Shown: positions 8,074 to 16,172, counted from the first letter of the stretch. The stretch: DNA of 32,771 nt from Comamonadaceae bacterium (GCA_008080595.1 VIKI01000026.1:1-32771), one strand, 5' to 3'. Notes: generated by a model from the letters alone, not told the origin. Made by a program: numbers and translations.

Positions 8074-8527
8074 AGCTCCCATGCGTGTAAAGCTGCACGT
8101 GATGAATAACGTCCTTTTGGGCACTGAGAACTGCCATGAAAGACCGTTAATGGGGCCGTAAAACTTTGCAATTTAGCTTCCAGAAAGCAGTCAGCGGCCA
8201 ATGCCTGCTCCGTCGCTGCTCAACAGTCGGCCACGGACAATGCTTGAGTTTTCGGCTTGAAAGAACGCCATGGAGAATGGGATGCGGCGAACGGCCGCTA
8301 TGAGCAGATGGCCCGATCACCCGTTCTTGGTCGATGGTGGGTGCCCACTTTGACGTAACGGGGGCACCATAAAGCGACCAGTCGATCCCTGTTTGCCAGC
8401 GACTGCTATCGATCGGGCAGATCGCAAATCTCTAAGACCGGAACCGCTGCATAGCGGGTGCAGAAACCGCTTCAAAGCTGCCTTTGAACTCCATCTGCGC
8501 CCAGTCACCACCCGGCCAGCGGTCCAC
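8074..8527. other. Gene-poor region between CHAT gene and bufferin operon
   Basis: No credible gene is visible in these 454 bp. The stretch contains recurring degenerate CGGCC/ATGG-type blocks (for example near 8195, 8230, 8290 and 8375) that look like decayed repeats or remnant coding. It also holds a perfect inverted repeat at 8471-8488. Confidence 0.4.
8471..8488 (-). terminator. Perfect stem-loop downstream of doxX
   Basis: TTCAAAG (8471-8477) and CTTTGAA (8482-8488) form a 7-bp perfect stem with a 4-base loop, 40 bp past the doxX stop on the minus strand. The U-tract expected of an intrinsic terminator is missing, so it may be a 3' protective hairpin or a weak terminator of the bufferin operon. 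Confidence 0.4.
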
Positions 8528-9037
8528 TCACCCCCACCGCCGCGCCACCCACCCATCCACCGACAAGCGACCCGGCCCGTGCACCATCAGGTACAGCAAC
8601 ACCGCAGCCCAGGTGCCGTGGGTGGGGTAGGCATCGGGGTAGACGAAGAGCTGGATGGTCAGCGTCATGCCCAAGAGGGCCAGGGCGGACAGGCGGGTGG
8701 CCAGGCCCAACAGGATCAGCAGGGGGAACAGGTGCTCGGCGGTGGCGGCGAGGGTGGCGGCGATCTCGGGCGGGATCAGTGGCAGGTGGTATTCGTCCTT
8801 GAACAAGCCGACCACTGAATCGGACAGGTGCGGCCAGCCCAGGGTGAACTCGCCATTGACGATGTCCACGGCAAAGCCCTGAATCTTGGTTTGCCCTGAC
8901 TTCCAGAACACGGCGGCGATGGAGAAGCGGGCCAGCAAGGCTAGCAAGCTGTTGGGGATGCGCTGCACGATCTGGATGAACTGCCGAATCAGGCCGGGCA
9001 GCCCCCCGGCGGTGCGGGTGTCAGCGGGTCGGTGCAT
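8528..9037 (-). CDS. DoxX-family membrane protein of the bufferin operon
   Basis: This 169-residue protein has about four transmembrane helices. Typical DoxX features are SLLALLARFSIAAVFWKSGQTKI in the first helix, an HLFPLLILLGLATRLSALALLGM segment in the middle, and LLYLMVHGPGRLSVDGW near the end. Its start overlaps the bufC stop by 17 bp, so it is translationally coupled. DoxX genes often close bufA-bufB-bufC operons. A role in membrane redox chemistry linked to copper stress is likely but not shown. Confidence 0.9.
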   Translation of the reverse strand: MHRPADTRTAGGLPGLIRQFIQIVQRIPNSLLALLARFSIAAVFWKSGQTKIQGFAVDIVNGEFTLGWPHLSDSVVGLFKDEYHLPLIPPEIAATLAATAEHLFPLLILLGLATRLSALALLGMTLTIQLFVYPDAYPTHGTWAAVLLYLMVHGPGRLSVDGWVARRWG

Positions 9038-9806
9038 GGTGTGGGTCTTCCGTCGTCAAGTGGGTGATGAGCTGCCAGCGCAGCAGCAGGGTCAGGGCCT
9101 GGGTTAAATCAAATGCGGTGGCAAGCTCACTGGCTGCGCGGGCGGCCTCGGGCAGGGTGAGACCGCCGAGCAGGGCGCTCACAAACAGCCCGACGCCCTC
9201 TGAGGGTTCCAGCGTATTCACCTCCAGCGCGTGTCTGAACACCAGTGCGGTCTGGGGCTGGTCGGTATCGACCGATGCCATGTCGATGACACCCTGGTGC
9301 GCCGCCCACAGGGACAACACGGCAAAGGCGGAGGGGATGACCTGCACCGAGGGGTGCAGGGTGAAGTGCAGGCGGGTGAGTTGTGCCGGGTCGGCCAAGG
9401 CGGCTTGCACGGCTTCCAGCGCGATGGGCGGCACATCGGCTGCGTGGTAAGCCCAGACCCGCGCCATTTCCAGCCGCGCCACGTCGGCCAGATAGGGCAC
9501 CTGGGCGGCGGGGGTGAAGGATTGAACAAACTCGGCAAAGTCGTGCCCGTAAGTCGCCATGACCGGCGAGCGTGGCGGGTGCGCCATGGCAAACACCCGG
9601 GCCATGGCGCGGAAAAACTCTTCGCCTACCAGCGCTTGCACCACCGGGTAGCTGTCGGCCAGCGCGTCGATCAAAGACACCATGACGTTGTTGCGGTACA
9701 CCGCAAAGCGCTGGGCCGGGTCAGAGCCGTTCCAGCTGGTCAGGCCGCTGGGGCAGGGCAGGTCTGGGTTCAGCAGGGCGTTGGCAAAAGCGGTTTGGCT
9801 GTTCAT
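9021..9806 (-). CDS. bufC: BufC, DUF2063 partner protein of MNIO enzyme
   Basis: This 261-residue protein starts with the DUF2063 (HvfC/BufC-type) module: a short N-terminal helix, [41 protein letters not shown], then [14 protein letters not shown] and [20 protein letters not shown]. The C-terminal half holds the less conserved winged-helix-like part. In bufferin systems BufC binds the precursor leader and works with the iron oxidase BufB to modify cysteines. The start codon overlaps the bufB stop by 4 bp (ATGA), and the gene end overlaps doxX. The order bufA-bufB-bufC supports the assignment. Confidence 0.9.
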   Translation of the reverse strand: MNSQTAFANALLNPDLPCPSGLTSWNGSDPAQRFAVYRNNVMVSLIDALADSYPVVQALVGEEFFRAMARVFAMAHPPRSPVMATYGHDFAEFVQSFTPAAQVPYLADVARLEMARVWAYHAADVPPIALEAVQAALADPAQLTRLHFTLHPSVQVIPSAFAVLSLWAAHQGVIDMASVDTDQPQTALVFRHALEVNTLEPSEGVGLFVSALLGGLTLPEAARAASELATAFDLTQALTLLLRWQLITHLTTEDPHHAPTR

Positions 9807-10696
9807 GCCAAGGCTTCCTCAGGGTGGGCCAGCGCCAGCAATTGCCGGTCAGCCACCTGGGCTTCGGCCAGCAGCACGGGCCAGGGGGGAATGTCGTTGT
9901 CGCGCTCCAGCAGGGTGGCCACCGGGCCGGTCAGTGCCAGGGTGTGGGCATACAAGTCCCATACGGCTTGTGCCACCGGTGCGCCATGGCTGTCGATCAG
10001 CAGCAGGTCACCGTTGGTGTCCGTCGCCTGGGCAAAACCGGCCAAGTGAATTTCTGCTACCTGCGCCAGGGGCAGGGCGCGGATGTAGGCTTGCGCGTCG
10101 CGCCCATGGTTGGTGCAGCTGACATGGACGTTGTTCACGTCCAGCAACAGGCCGCAGCCGGTGCGGCGCAACACCTCGCTAATGAAACTGGCCTCGTCCA
10201 TGGAGGATTCGGCAAACTCCACGTAGGTGGCCGGGTTTTCCAGCAGCATGCGGCGCTTCAGGTGCGACTGTGTTTGGTCAATATGCGCGCAGACCCGCTG
10301 CAAAGTGGCCGGGGTGTAGGGTGCGGGCAGCAGGTCGTTCAGGAACACATCATTGTGAGTAGACCAGGCCAGGTGCTCTGAAAATGATTGCGGTTGGTAC
10401 TTGTCCAGCAAGCGCTGCAAGGCGTTTAGGTGGTTTAAATCGAGCGGCGCATCGGCCCCAATGGACAGGCCCACGCCATGGATGGAGAGCGCATAGTGTT
10501 CACGGATGCGGCTCAGGACATGGTGAAATGGCCCGCCCGGCACCATGTAGTTTTCGGCGTGAACCTCAAAAAAACCAAGATCGGGTCGCGTCTGCAAAAT
10601 GGTCTGAAAGTGCTCAGGCTTCAAACCCACCCCGGCCCGGGCGGGCAGGGTGTGGGCCGGAGCAGCCGGTGGGGTCGTTGGAATCGGGTGAGACAT
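9803..10696 (-). CDS. bufB: BufB, MNIO (DUF692) multinuclear iron oxidase
   Basis: This 297-residue TIM-barrel protein of the DUF692/MNIO family opens with [17 protein letters not shown]. It then shows the metal-site segments: [66 protein letters not shown] and ERDNDIPPW. The His, Asp and Glu ligands of the family are all in place. MNIO enzymes oxidise cysteines of peptide precursors; in bufferin pathways they make copper-binding heterocycles on BufA. The gene begins 28 bp after bufA1 and ends in an ATGA overlap with bufC, so the three are one operon. Confidence 0.93.
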   Translation of the reverse strand: MSHPIPTTPPAAPAHTLPARAGVGLKPEHFQTILQTRPDLGFFEVHAENYMVPGGPFHHVLSRIREHYALSIHGVGLSIGADAPLDLNHLNALQRLLDKYQPQSFSEHLAWSTHNDVFLNDLLPAPYTPATLQRVCAHIDQTQSHLKRRMLLENPATYVEFAESSMDEASFISEVLRRTGCGLLLDVNNVHVSCTNHGRDAQAYIRALPLAQVAEIHLAGFAQATDTNGDLLLIDSHGAPVAQAVWDLYAHTLALTGPVATLLERDNDIPPWPVLLAEAQVADRQLLALAHPEEALA

Positions 10697-10724
10697 GGCC
10701 GGTGCTCCGTGGGTGCGCTGCTGA

Positions 10725-11039
10725 TCAGGCTTTGACTTCCTTGAACTCTTTCAGCTGGCCAAAGCCGGTGGGCGAGGTTTTGGACATGGTTTTTTCGCAC
10801 GTGCCCTTGGGCACCATCGACCAGGCGTTACCTTGAAAATCGACCTTGGAGGTGCCCGCGCAACTGGTGCCCGCGCCTGCCTTGCAGTCGTTTTTGCCTT
10901 TGAGGGCCACGCCAAAACACTTGTCGGTTTCAGCCGCTTGAGCCGCGATGGGGCTGGCGGCAAGGGTCAGCGCAGCGCTCATGGCCAGGGCCAGACCGGC
11001 GGCAGTGGTGTAACGGGTCGAAGTGGATTGAGTTTTCAT
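10725..11039 (-). CDS. bufA1: BufA1-type bufferin precursor (DUF2282)
   Basis: This 104-residue secreted small protein has a Sec signal peptide (hydrophobic residues about 12-33, cleavage near AQA-AE at 36). The mature part has four Cys at 41, 52, 60 and 81, in the DUF2282 order [20 protein letters not shown] then VPKGTC. The central pair Cys52/Cys60 sits where BufB/BufC make thiooxazole groups in described bufferins, giving a copper-buffering periplasmic peptide. The usual Glu before GK is replaced by Lys here (LKGKNDC). AAGGA lies 7 bases before the ATG. It is the first gene of the operon bufA1-bufB-bufC-doxX. Confidence 0.92.
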   Translation of the reverse strand: MKTQSTSTRYTTAAGLALAMSAALTLAASPIAAQAAETDKCFGVALKGKNDCKAGAGTSCAGTSKVDFQGNAWSMVPKGTCEKTMSKTSPTGFGQLKEFKEVKA

Positions 11040-11114
11040 GTGAGTGTCCTTAAAAATGACGATATTGAGTCGATGACGGTTGGCACGGAACGAAAGATGT
11101 ACCGTGCTGTTTCA

Positions 11115-11145
11115 ATAGTCGGCGGGGTTGCCAGGTTCTTACACA
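11115..11145 (-). promoter_or_regulatory. Candidate ECF-sigma promoter of the bufferin operon
   Basis: On the minus strand TGTGTAAGAACC (11145-11134) is followed after 12 bp by CGACTAT (11121-11115), about 75 bp before the bufA1 ATG. The same two blocks occur with a 13-bp spacer at 13925-13956 before the TVP38-flavoprotein gene. Bipartite GTAA../CGA.. promoters are typical of ECF sigma factors, and bufferin operons in Caulobacter are under the ECF factor SigF. No sigma or anti-sigma gene is in this window. Confidence 0.55.
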
Positions 11146-11167
11146 TGCTGGAAACAAAAAAATATAT

Positions 11168-11223
11168 GCTATAAATTACATAGCTGCTTGCGCAATATAC
11201 ATAAGCGTTAGAGGCCTAAAAAT
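11168..11223 (+). repeat. Small intergenic repeat, copy 2 (GCTAT...ATAGCT...AGGCCT)
   Basis: This is an ungapped 56-bp match to the copy at 4581-4636. It carries the core ATAGCTGCTTGCGCA at 11180-11194, which is also found exactly inside the dehydrogenase gene at 26464-26478 (reverse strand). GCTAT/ATAGC can pair as a small hairpin. It sits just upstream of the bufA1 promoter. Confidence 0.75.
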
Positions 11224-11345
11224 ATTGCAGAATCAGGGTCGTTTGTGCGCCTGCGTGGGGGATGGGGTCTGTGGGGGCGGAACAAGCTGCGAATATCGCG
11301 ATTTCCAGCGCTCTTACAGCGGCAAGTTCTGCCCCGCATCAAGTG

Positions 11346-11627
11346 TCACGTTTTGGGCTGGGCCGGATCCTTGTCCGTTAAAAGTTTGTCCAGCTGCCCT
11401 GACTTGTCCAGAGCGCTCAAATCATCCAACCCGCCAACGTGCAGTTCCCCGATATAAATTTGCGGCACGGTACGTCTGCCGGTTTTGATTGCCATGGCCT
11501 CCCACAAGCCGGGCTCGGTATCGACGCGAATCTTATCGATGTGAGCTACCCCCTTGCGGGCCAGCAGGCGCTCTGCGCTTTGGCAATAGCTGCAAGCTTG
11601 TGTGCTGTACATGGTGATTTTTGCCAT
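11346..11627 (-). CDS. grxC: Glutaredoxin 3 (GrxC)
   Basis: This 93-residue glutaredoxin has the dithiol site CSYC (Cys12-Cys15) after the first strand, the cis-Pro motif TVPQIYIGELHVGGLDDL, and the GG turn that binds glutathione. It reduces protein or glutathione mixed disulfides in the cytoplasm with NADPH/glutathione reductase. Length and motifs are standard GrxC. It lies between the bufferin operon and the YHS-domain gene, 54 bp after the latter on the same strand, so the two may share a transcript. Confidence 0.93.
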   Translation of the reverse strand: MAKITMYSTQACSYCQSAERLLARKGVAHIDKIRVDTEPGLWEAMAIKTGRRTVPQIYIGELHVGGLDDLSALDKSGQLDKLLTDKDPAQPKT

Positions 11628-11681
11628 GGTATTTCCCTTGTGAATGAACGATGGGCGCTTTGCGAAGGGCTGGTGTGGCCG

Positions 11682-12188
11682 TCAAAGTGTCTTGGGGGCT
11701 TTGTCTTTGAGGCGCGGCCAATTCTTGTCGGCTTTGGCCAAGTTGCCTTTCACGTCCTCCAGCCAGCGTGACTGGGCACCTTTGTGCACATTGAGGTACA
11801 ACTTGCCATCAACGATGCGCCAAAGTTGCGGATCGACATCAAGCTTTTGTTCCAGTGCTACACCCATAGCGCAAAAGCCGCCATAGGCCGGGGTGTATTT
11901 GGCGGGATCCGCGATAAAGGAGTCGCGGTTCTGTGAACTGGCAAACTGGTAAGTGGCATCTTGGTATTTTGCGAAGAGTTCCGCCTTGCCCGGAACCGGA
12001 CCGCCTGACGAGAAGTACGACACCGGGTCAAAGCCCTTTAACGCGATGCCCTTGGCATCAACGTTCAGGGCACTGGTGGATTGCTCGTCATAGGCCTGCG
12101 CAAGTTGGGGGATGGCAAGTGATGCAATCGCCATCAGTGTGGCGGATGCAACAAAACTGCGGCGAGAAGAATAAAACGGGGTGGACAT
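11682..12188 (-). CDS. Secreted YHS-domain protein
   Basis: This 168-residue protein begins with a Tat- or Sec-type signal (SSRRSFVASATLMAIASLAIP, cut near AQA). The body is the YHS-type fold: ALKGFDPVSYFSSGGPVPGKAE, ATYQFASSQNRDSFIADPAKYTPAYGG, FCAMGVALEQKLDVDPQLW. YHS domains occur with metal-handling enzymes; this short secreted form has no known reaction. The ATG at 12188 is chosen because ATGGAG lies 7 bases upstream; a longer frame to 12242 has no such site. The RR pair before SFVAS hints at Tat export. It diverges from the AraC-type regulator, which probably controls it. Confidence 0.85.
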   Translation of the reverse strand: MSTPFYSSRRSFVASATLMAIASLAIPQLAQAYDEQSTSALNVDAKGIALKGFDPVSYFSSGGPVPGKAELFAKYQDATYQFASSQNRDSFIADPAKYTPAYGGFCAMGVALEQKLDVDPQLWRIVDGKLYLNVHKGAQSRWLEDVKGNLAKADKNWPRLKDKAPKTL

Positions 12189-12276
12189 GGCAATCTCCAT
12201 AAAAAGGGTTGAAATCGCTCCCGAAAAAGCCTGATGTGGCATTCATCGAAATCGACGGGATCAACTTTATTTCCCA

Positions 12277-12330
12277 TTTCGATACGAAAAGTGTTTAGAA
12301 GTATTATCAAGATAACCATTCGTATCAAAA
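12277..12330. promoter_or_regulatory. Paired inverted GATACGAA sites between YHS gene and AraC regulator
   Basis: GATACGAA (12281-12288) and its reverse complement TTCGTATC (12319-12326) are 30 bp apart in the AT-rich divergent intergenic region; counting flanks, both match TTTYGATACGAA. The first copy is also part of the palindrome TTTCG-ATA-CGAAA (12277-12289). The second lies right before the regulator start. This looks like an operator for the adjacent AraC-family protein. Confidence 0.5.
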
Positions 12331-12334
12331 AACC

Positions 12335-13156
12335 ATGGACAGACTCACCCCTCTGCTTTCACACTTCTCCCTGCATGCCGGGGTGTTCTACACCGGCAAT
12401 CTCTGCGGCATCCATGACTTTCATGAAGACCGCCTGCGCGGCCATATCCATTTGATTCGGCGTGGGCCGGTTCAGGTCATCGGTGTGCGGCAAGAGACGT
12501 TTGACATCACCGAACCTAGCTTGCTGTTTTTGCCACGCCCGGATACCCATCGGCTCGTCACCGATGAGCGTCTGGGGGCGGATGTGGTGTGTGCCACGGT
12601 TCAGTTTGGTGGCGGTGGCAAAAATCCGGTCACAGACTCCTTGCCCAATGTGGTGATGGTCAAGCTGTCTGCCTTGGCGGGTGTAGAGGCCTTGCTTGAG
12701 CTGATGTTTGGCGAAGCCTTTGCCCTGCAGCAGGGCCGCCAGGCGGTACTGGATCGCTTGTGTGAAGTGCTGATGATCCAGCTGCTGCGCCACTGCATGG
12801 CGCAAGGCTTGACCCAAGGCGGCACTTTGGCCGGCTTGGCCGACCCGAGGCTGGCGAAAGCCTTGACCGCCATTCATGATGATCCCGCCAAAGCGCGTGA
12901 TTTGTTCAGTCTGGCGGCGCTGGCGGGGATGTCGCGCGCACGCTTTGCGGTGCGGTTTCGCACCATCACCGGCGAAACACCGGCCGACTATCTGGCCTCC
13001 TGGCGCGTGATGACGGCACAAAGCTTGCTCAAAAAAGGGCGGCAACTCAAACATGTGGCTGACGATGTGGGCTACGGCAGCGCCAGTGCGTTGACCCGCG
13101 CCTTTGTCCGCAAGCTGGGTTGTTCTCCCACAGAATGGCTTAAAGTTGCCGCTTGA
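12335..13156 (+). CDS. AraC-family transcriptional regulator (cupin_6 type)
   Basis: This 273-residue protein has an N-terminal cupin-like sensor domain (about 1-170: GHIHLIRRGPVQVIG, then LLFLPRPDTHRLV). The C-terminal AraC DNA-binding domain has two helix-turn-helix units: FSLAALAGMSRARFAVRF and LKHVADDVGYGSASALTRAF, ending KLGCSPTEWL. The sensor domain is the type linked to AraC regulators that control neighbouring oxidoreductase or YHS genes. There is no Shine-Dalgarno sequence before the ATG, so translation may be leaderless or weak. It diverges from the YHS gene and precedes the AhpD-like gene on the same strand. Confidence 0.9.
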   Translation: MDRLTPLLSHFSLHAGVFYTGNLCGIHDFHEDRLRGHIHLIRRGPVQVIGVRQETFDITEPSLLFLPRPDTHRLVTDERLGADVVCATVQFGGGGKNPVTDSLPNVVMVKLSALAGVEALLELMFGEAFALQQGRQAVLDRLCEVLMIQLLRHCMAQGLTQGGTLAGLADPRLAKALTAIHDDPAKARDLFSLAALAGMSRARFAVRFRTITGETPADYLASWRVMTAQSLLKKGRQLKHVADDVGYGSASALTRAFVRKLGCSPTEWLKVAA

Positions 13157-13176
13157 CATCCGGTGCCAATGTGAAA

Positions 13177-13194
13177 CGTTGGAACACACCAACG
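13177..13194. promoter_or_regulatory. Inverted repeat upstream of AhpD-like gene
   Basis: CGTTGG (13177-13182) and CCAACG (13189-13194) are separated by 6 bp, between the regulator stop and the AhpD-like gene. No T-run follows, so an operator is as likely as a weak terminator. Confidence 0.35.
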
Positions 13195-13310
13195 AGACTT
13201 GCAGCCATGTCTGACAAGCCGCTTCAACCTACGATCCATTCACGCCAAAACGAGCCATGGAATGTCTCCCTGGCAGCATCGTTTGGCGCTTTTATCTGGA
13301 GCAACTCGCT

Positions 13311-13880
13311 ATGTCAGCCACCCCACTTGTCAAGCACCTTCATCCCATCGAACATGCCAGCGCCCAGGGCAAACCCAAGGAAATTCTGGACCTGGCCCTG
13401 AAACAGCTTGGCTTCATTCCCAACATGTACGCCAACATGGCCAATGCACCGGGAGTGCTGAGCACCTATCTGCACGGTTACGGCCTGTTTCGCAGTGAAT
13501 CCGGCCTGAAACCCGCCGAGCAAGAAGTGGTTTTTTTGGCCGTCAGCCAGGTCAACGGCTGCAACTACTGCACCGCCGCGCACAGCATGATTGCCGAGAA
13601 AATGTCGGGTGTGCCTGCCGCCGTGTTGCAAGCCATCCGCGCACAAACGGCCATTCCCGATGCCAAACTGGCGACGCTTTACGCCACCACCGTCGCCCTG
13701 GTCAAAAGCCATGGGCAACCCGATCCCGAGACGGTCAAGACGTTTCTGGATGCGGGCTACCAAGAGCGTGATTTGATGTACATCGTGCTGGCCATCGCCG
13801 TCAAAACCCTGAGCAACTTCAGCAACCACCTCTTTGCCACACCGGTGGACGAGCGTTTTGCGGCCTACAAGGTGAATTAA
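13311..13880 (+). CDS. AhpD/CMD-family peroxidase-related protein (YnjA-like)
   Basis: This 189-residue protein of the carboxymuconolactone decarboxylase superfamily has the active motif NGCNYCTAAHSMIA, with Cys84, Cys87 and His91 in the peroxidase-type CxxCxxxH arrangement. The N-terminus (ILDLALKQLGFIPNMYANMANAPG) is that of the 'uncharacterized peroxidase-related' subfamily. It probably reduces peroxides or acts in thiol redox in the cytoplasm. The ATG at 13311 is preceded by TCTGGAGC and starts the conserved region; an in-frame ATG at 13257 is less likely. It sits near YnjB/C/D/F homologues; E. coli ynjA is in the same neighbourhood. Confidence 0.88.
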   Translation: MSATPLVKHLHPIEHASAQGKPKEILDLALKQLGFIPNMYANMANAPGVLSTYLHGYGLFRSESGLKPAEQEVVFLAVSQVNGCNYCTAAHSMIAEKMSGVPAAVLQAIRAQTAIPDAKLATLYATTVALVKSHGQPDPETVKTFLDAGYQERDLMYIVLAIAVKTLSNFSNHLFATPVDERFAAYKVN

Positions 13881-13924
13881 TCCGGTAAGCTCGGTGCTTC
13901 AGGTTGACAAGCAGCCCCAGTGAC

Positions 13925-13956
13925 TGTGTAAGAACCGGAGAGGTCGCCCCGACTAT
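13925..13956 (+). promoter_or_regulatory. Candidate ECF-sigma promoter of TVP38-flavoprotein gene
   Basis: TGTGTAAGAACC (13925-13936), a 13-bp spacer and CGACTAT (13950-13956) lie about 60 bp before the ATG at 14014. The pair repeats the motif before bufA1 almost exactly, with the spacer one base longer. Confidence 0.55.
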
Positions 13957-14013
13957 GCCTGCACAGGGCGATTATTTGTTGCCTCACTGAAGTCGAACGA
14001 AGAGGCATCGCTC

Positions 14014-16164
14014 ATGAAAAAAATACTGATTCTTGCCACCGCTGCCGTTCTGGTCTTCGGGTTCTTTGCGCTGGATCTGAACCACGTCCTGACGCTGGAC
14101 GGCATGAAGGCCAGCCTAGGGCAATTTGAGGCGCAACGAGCTGCTGCGCCGCTCAGGGTCGGGCTGGCCTTTTTTGCTGTTTACGTGGTGGTGACCGCCT
14201 TGTCGCTGCCGGGCGCGGTGATTCTGACTCTGGCGGCAGGGGCCTTGTTTGGGCTGGTGACAGGCACGATCCTGGTGTCGTTTGCATCCAGCCTGGGGGC
14301 CACCTTGGCGTTTCTGGCCTCTCGTTATGTCTTGCGTGATGCCATTCAACGCCGTTTTGGAAATCGCCTCAAGGCCATCAACGAAGGCATGGCCAAAGAC
14401 GGCACGCTGTACCTGTTCACCCTGCGGCTGATTCCCATCTTTCCGTTCTTTCTGGTCAATTTGCTCATGGGGCTCACCCCGGTGCGCACCCTGAGCTACT
14501 ACTGGGTCAGCCAATTGGGCATGTTGGCGGGCACCTTGGTGTATGTCAACGCAGGGACTCAACTGGCGCAAATCCACGGCTTGGCGGGTATTGTGTCGCC
14601 TGGCCTCTTGTTTTCTTTTGCACTGCTCGGAGCCTTTCCCATGCTGGCCAAAAAATTCCTGGATTTTCTGCAGCGCCGCCGGGTCTATGCCCGATGGCAG
14701 CGCCCCAAATCATTCGACCGCAACCTGGTGGTCATCGGGGCTGGCGCAGCGGGTTTGGTCACGTCCTATATCGCGGCGGCGGTCAAGGCCAAAGTGACTT
14801 TGATCGAGGCACACAAGATGGGCGGAGATTGCCTGAACTACGGCTGTGTGCCCAGCAAGGCGCTGATCAAATCGGCCCGTGTGGCTCACCAGATGCGCCA
14901 CGCCGGGGCCTATGGCCTGACGGCCACCGAGCCAGGGTTTAGCTTCAGCCAGGTGATGGCGCGTGTGCAAGCGGTGATTGCCGCTGTGGCCCCGCATGAC
15001 AGCGTGGCGCGGTACACCGGGCTGGGTGTCGAGGTGCTTGAAGGCTACGCACAGATCCTTGATCCCTGGACGGTAGAGATCAAACTCAACAGTGGCTGCA
15101 CTCAGCGCCTGACCACGCGCAGCATCGTGATTGCCGCCGGTGCCCGCCCGTGGGTACCGCCTTTGCCTGGACTCGATGAGGTGGGTTATGTCACCAGCGA
15201 CACCTTGTGGGACGAGTTTGCCAAGCTGGATGCGCCGCCGCAGCAGCTGGTGGTGTTGGGTGGTGGCCCGATTGGCTGCGAATTGGCGCAGAGTTTTGCC
15301 CGCCTGGGCTCCAAGGTGACGCAGATCGAGATGGCCCCGCGCCTGATGGTGCGCGAAGACCCCGAGGTCTCTGAGCTGGCCCGTGTCGCACTCACCCGCG
15401 ATGGGGTGGAGGTGCTGACCAGTCACCAAGCCTTGCGTTGCGAAAAAGACGGTGCGCGCAAACTCATCGTGGTCGAGCATCAGGGCGTTGAGCAACGCAT
15501 TGAGTTTGATGCCTTGTTGTGCGCGGTGGGCCGGGTGGCCCGTTTGCAGGGTTATGGCCTGGAAGCGCTGGGTATCCCGACCCAGCGCACGGTGACCGTG
15601 AATGGCCATCTGGAAACCCTGTACCCCAACATCTATGCGGCCGGTGACGTGGCGGGCCCCTACCAATTCACCCATGCCGCAGCTCACATGGCCTGGTACG
15701 CGGCGGTGAATGCGCTGTTTGGCGGCTTCAAGAAATTCAAGGTGGATTATTCGGTGGTGCCCTGGGCCACCTTCATTGACCCCGAGGTGGCACGTGTCGG
15801 CCTCAACGAGCAGGAGGCCAAGGCCAAAAACATCGCTTATGAGGTCACTCAATACGGCCTGGAGGAGCTGGATCGCGCCATTGCCGATGGCACAGCAAGC
15901 GGCTTTGTCAAGGTGCTCACTGTGCCGGGCAAAGACCGTATTTTGGGCGTGACCATTGTGGGTGAACACGCGGCAGATCTGCTGGCCGAATTTGTGCTGG
16001 CCATGAAACACGGGCTGGGGCTCAACAAAATCCTGGGCACGATCCACACCTACCCGACGCTGGCTGAGGCCAACAAATACGCGGCGGGTGCGTGGAAGCG
16101 TGCCCACGCACCGCAAAAACTACTGGCCTGGCTAGAGCGCTACCACACCTGGCGCAGGTCTTGA
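14014..16164 (+). CDS. TVP38/TMEM64-FAD-disulfide oxidoreductase fusion
   Basis: This is a 716-residue two-part protein. Residues about 1-230 form a TVP38/TMEM64 (SNARE-associated, DedA-like) membrane domain with LSLPGAVILTLAAGALFG and RLIPIFPFFLVNLLMGL. From about 238 there is a pyridine-nucleotide-disulfide oxidoreductase: FAD fold VVIGAGAAGL, redox pair Cys273/Cys278 (GGDCLNYGCVPSKAL), NAD(P) fold VVLGGGPIGCEL, second FAD motif YAAGDVAGPYQFTH, and the C-terminal dimer domain. At the place of the catalytic His of lipoamide dehydrogenase (HxHPT) the motif reads IHTYPTLAE, with Tyr, so lipoamide is unlikely to be the substrate. The fusion is known elsewhere. AGAGG lies 8 bases before the ATG; an ECF-like motif lies upstream. 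Confidence 0.9.
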   Translation: MKKILILATAAVLVFGFFALDLNHVLTLDGMKASLGQFEAQRAAAPLRVGLAFFAVYVVVTALSLPGAVILTLAAGALFGLVTGTILVSFASSLGATLAFLASRYVLRDAIQRRFGNRLKAINEGMAKDGTLYLFTLRLIPIFPFFLVNLLMGLTPVRTLSYYWVSQLGMLAGTLVYVNAGTQLAQIHGLAGIVSPGLLFSFALLGAFPMLAKKFLDFLQRRRVYARWQRPKSFDRNLVVIGAGAAGLVTSYIAAAVKAKVTLIEAHKMGGDCLNYGCVPSKALIKSARVAHQMRHAGAYGLTATEPGFSFSQVMARVQAVIAAVAPHDSVARYTGLGVEVLEGYAQILDPWTVEIKLNSGCTQRLTTRSIVIAAGARPWVPPLPGLDEVGYVTSDTLWDEFAKLDAPPQQLVVLGGGPIGCELAQSFARLGSKVTQIEMAPRLMVREDPEVSELARVALTRDGVEVLTSHQALRCEKDGARKLIVVEHQGVEQRIEFDALLCAVGRVARLQGYGLEALGIPTQRTVTVNGHLETLYPNIYAAGDVAGPYQFTHAAAHMAWYAAVNALFGGFKKFKVDYSVVPWATFIDPEVARVGLNEQEAKAKNIAYEVTQYGLEELDRAIADGTASGFVKVLTVPGKDRILGVTIVGEHAADLLAEFVLAMKHGLGLNKILGTIHTYPTLAEANKYAAGAWKRAHAPQKLLAWLERYHTWRRS

Positions 16165-16172
16165 CGGTGTGA

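Larger units (their letters stand above)
11040..11345. other. Intergenic region upstream of bufA1: promoter and small repeat
   Basis: These 306 bp between grxC and bufA1, both on the minus strand, hold no gene. They contain the ECF-like promoter motif (11115-11145) and small repeat copy 2 (11168-11223). The part from 11226 to 11345 shows nothing I can name. Confidence 0.5.

Noticed and set aside
9231-10049. Plus-strand frame over bufC and bufB
   Set aside because: It is antisense to two strongly conserved genes and shows no domain.
14710-16116. Long open reading frame antisense to the TVP38-flavoprotein gene
   Set aside because: It is a typical GC-rich shadow frame; its His/Gln-rich sequence matches no family and the sense frame is a clear enzyme.
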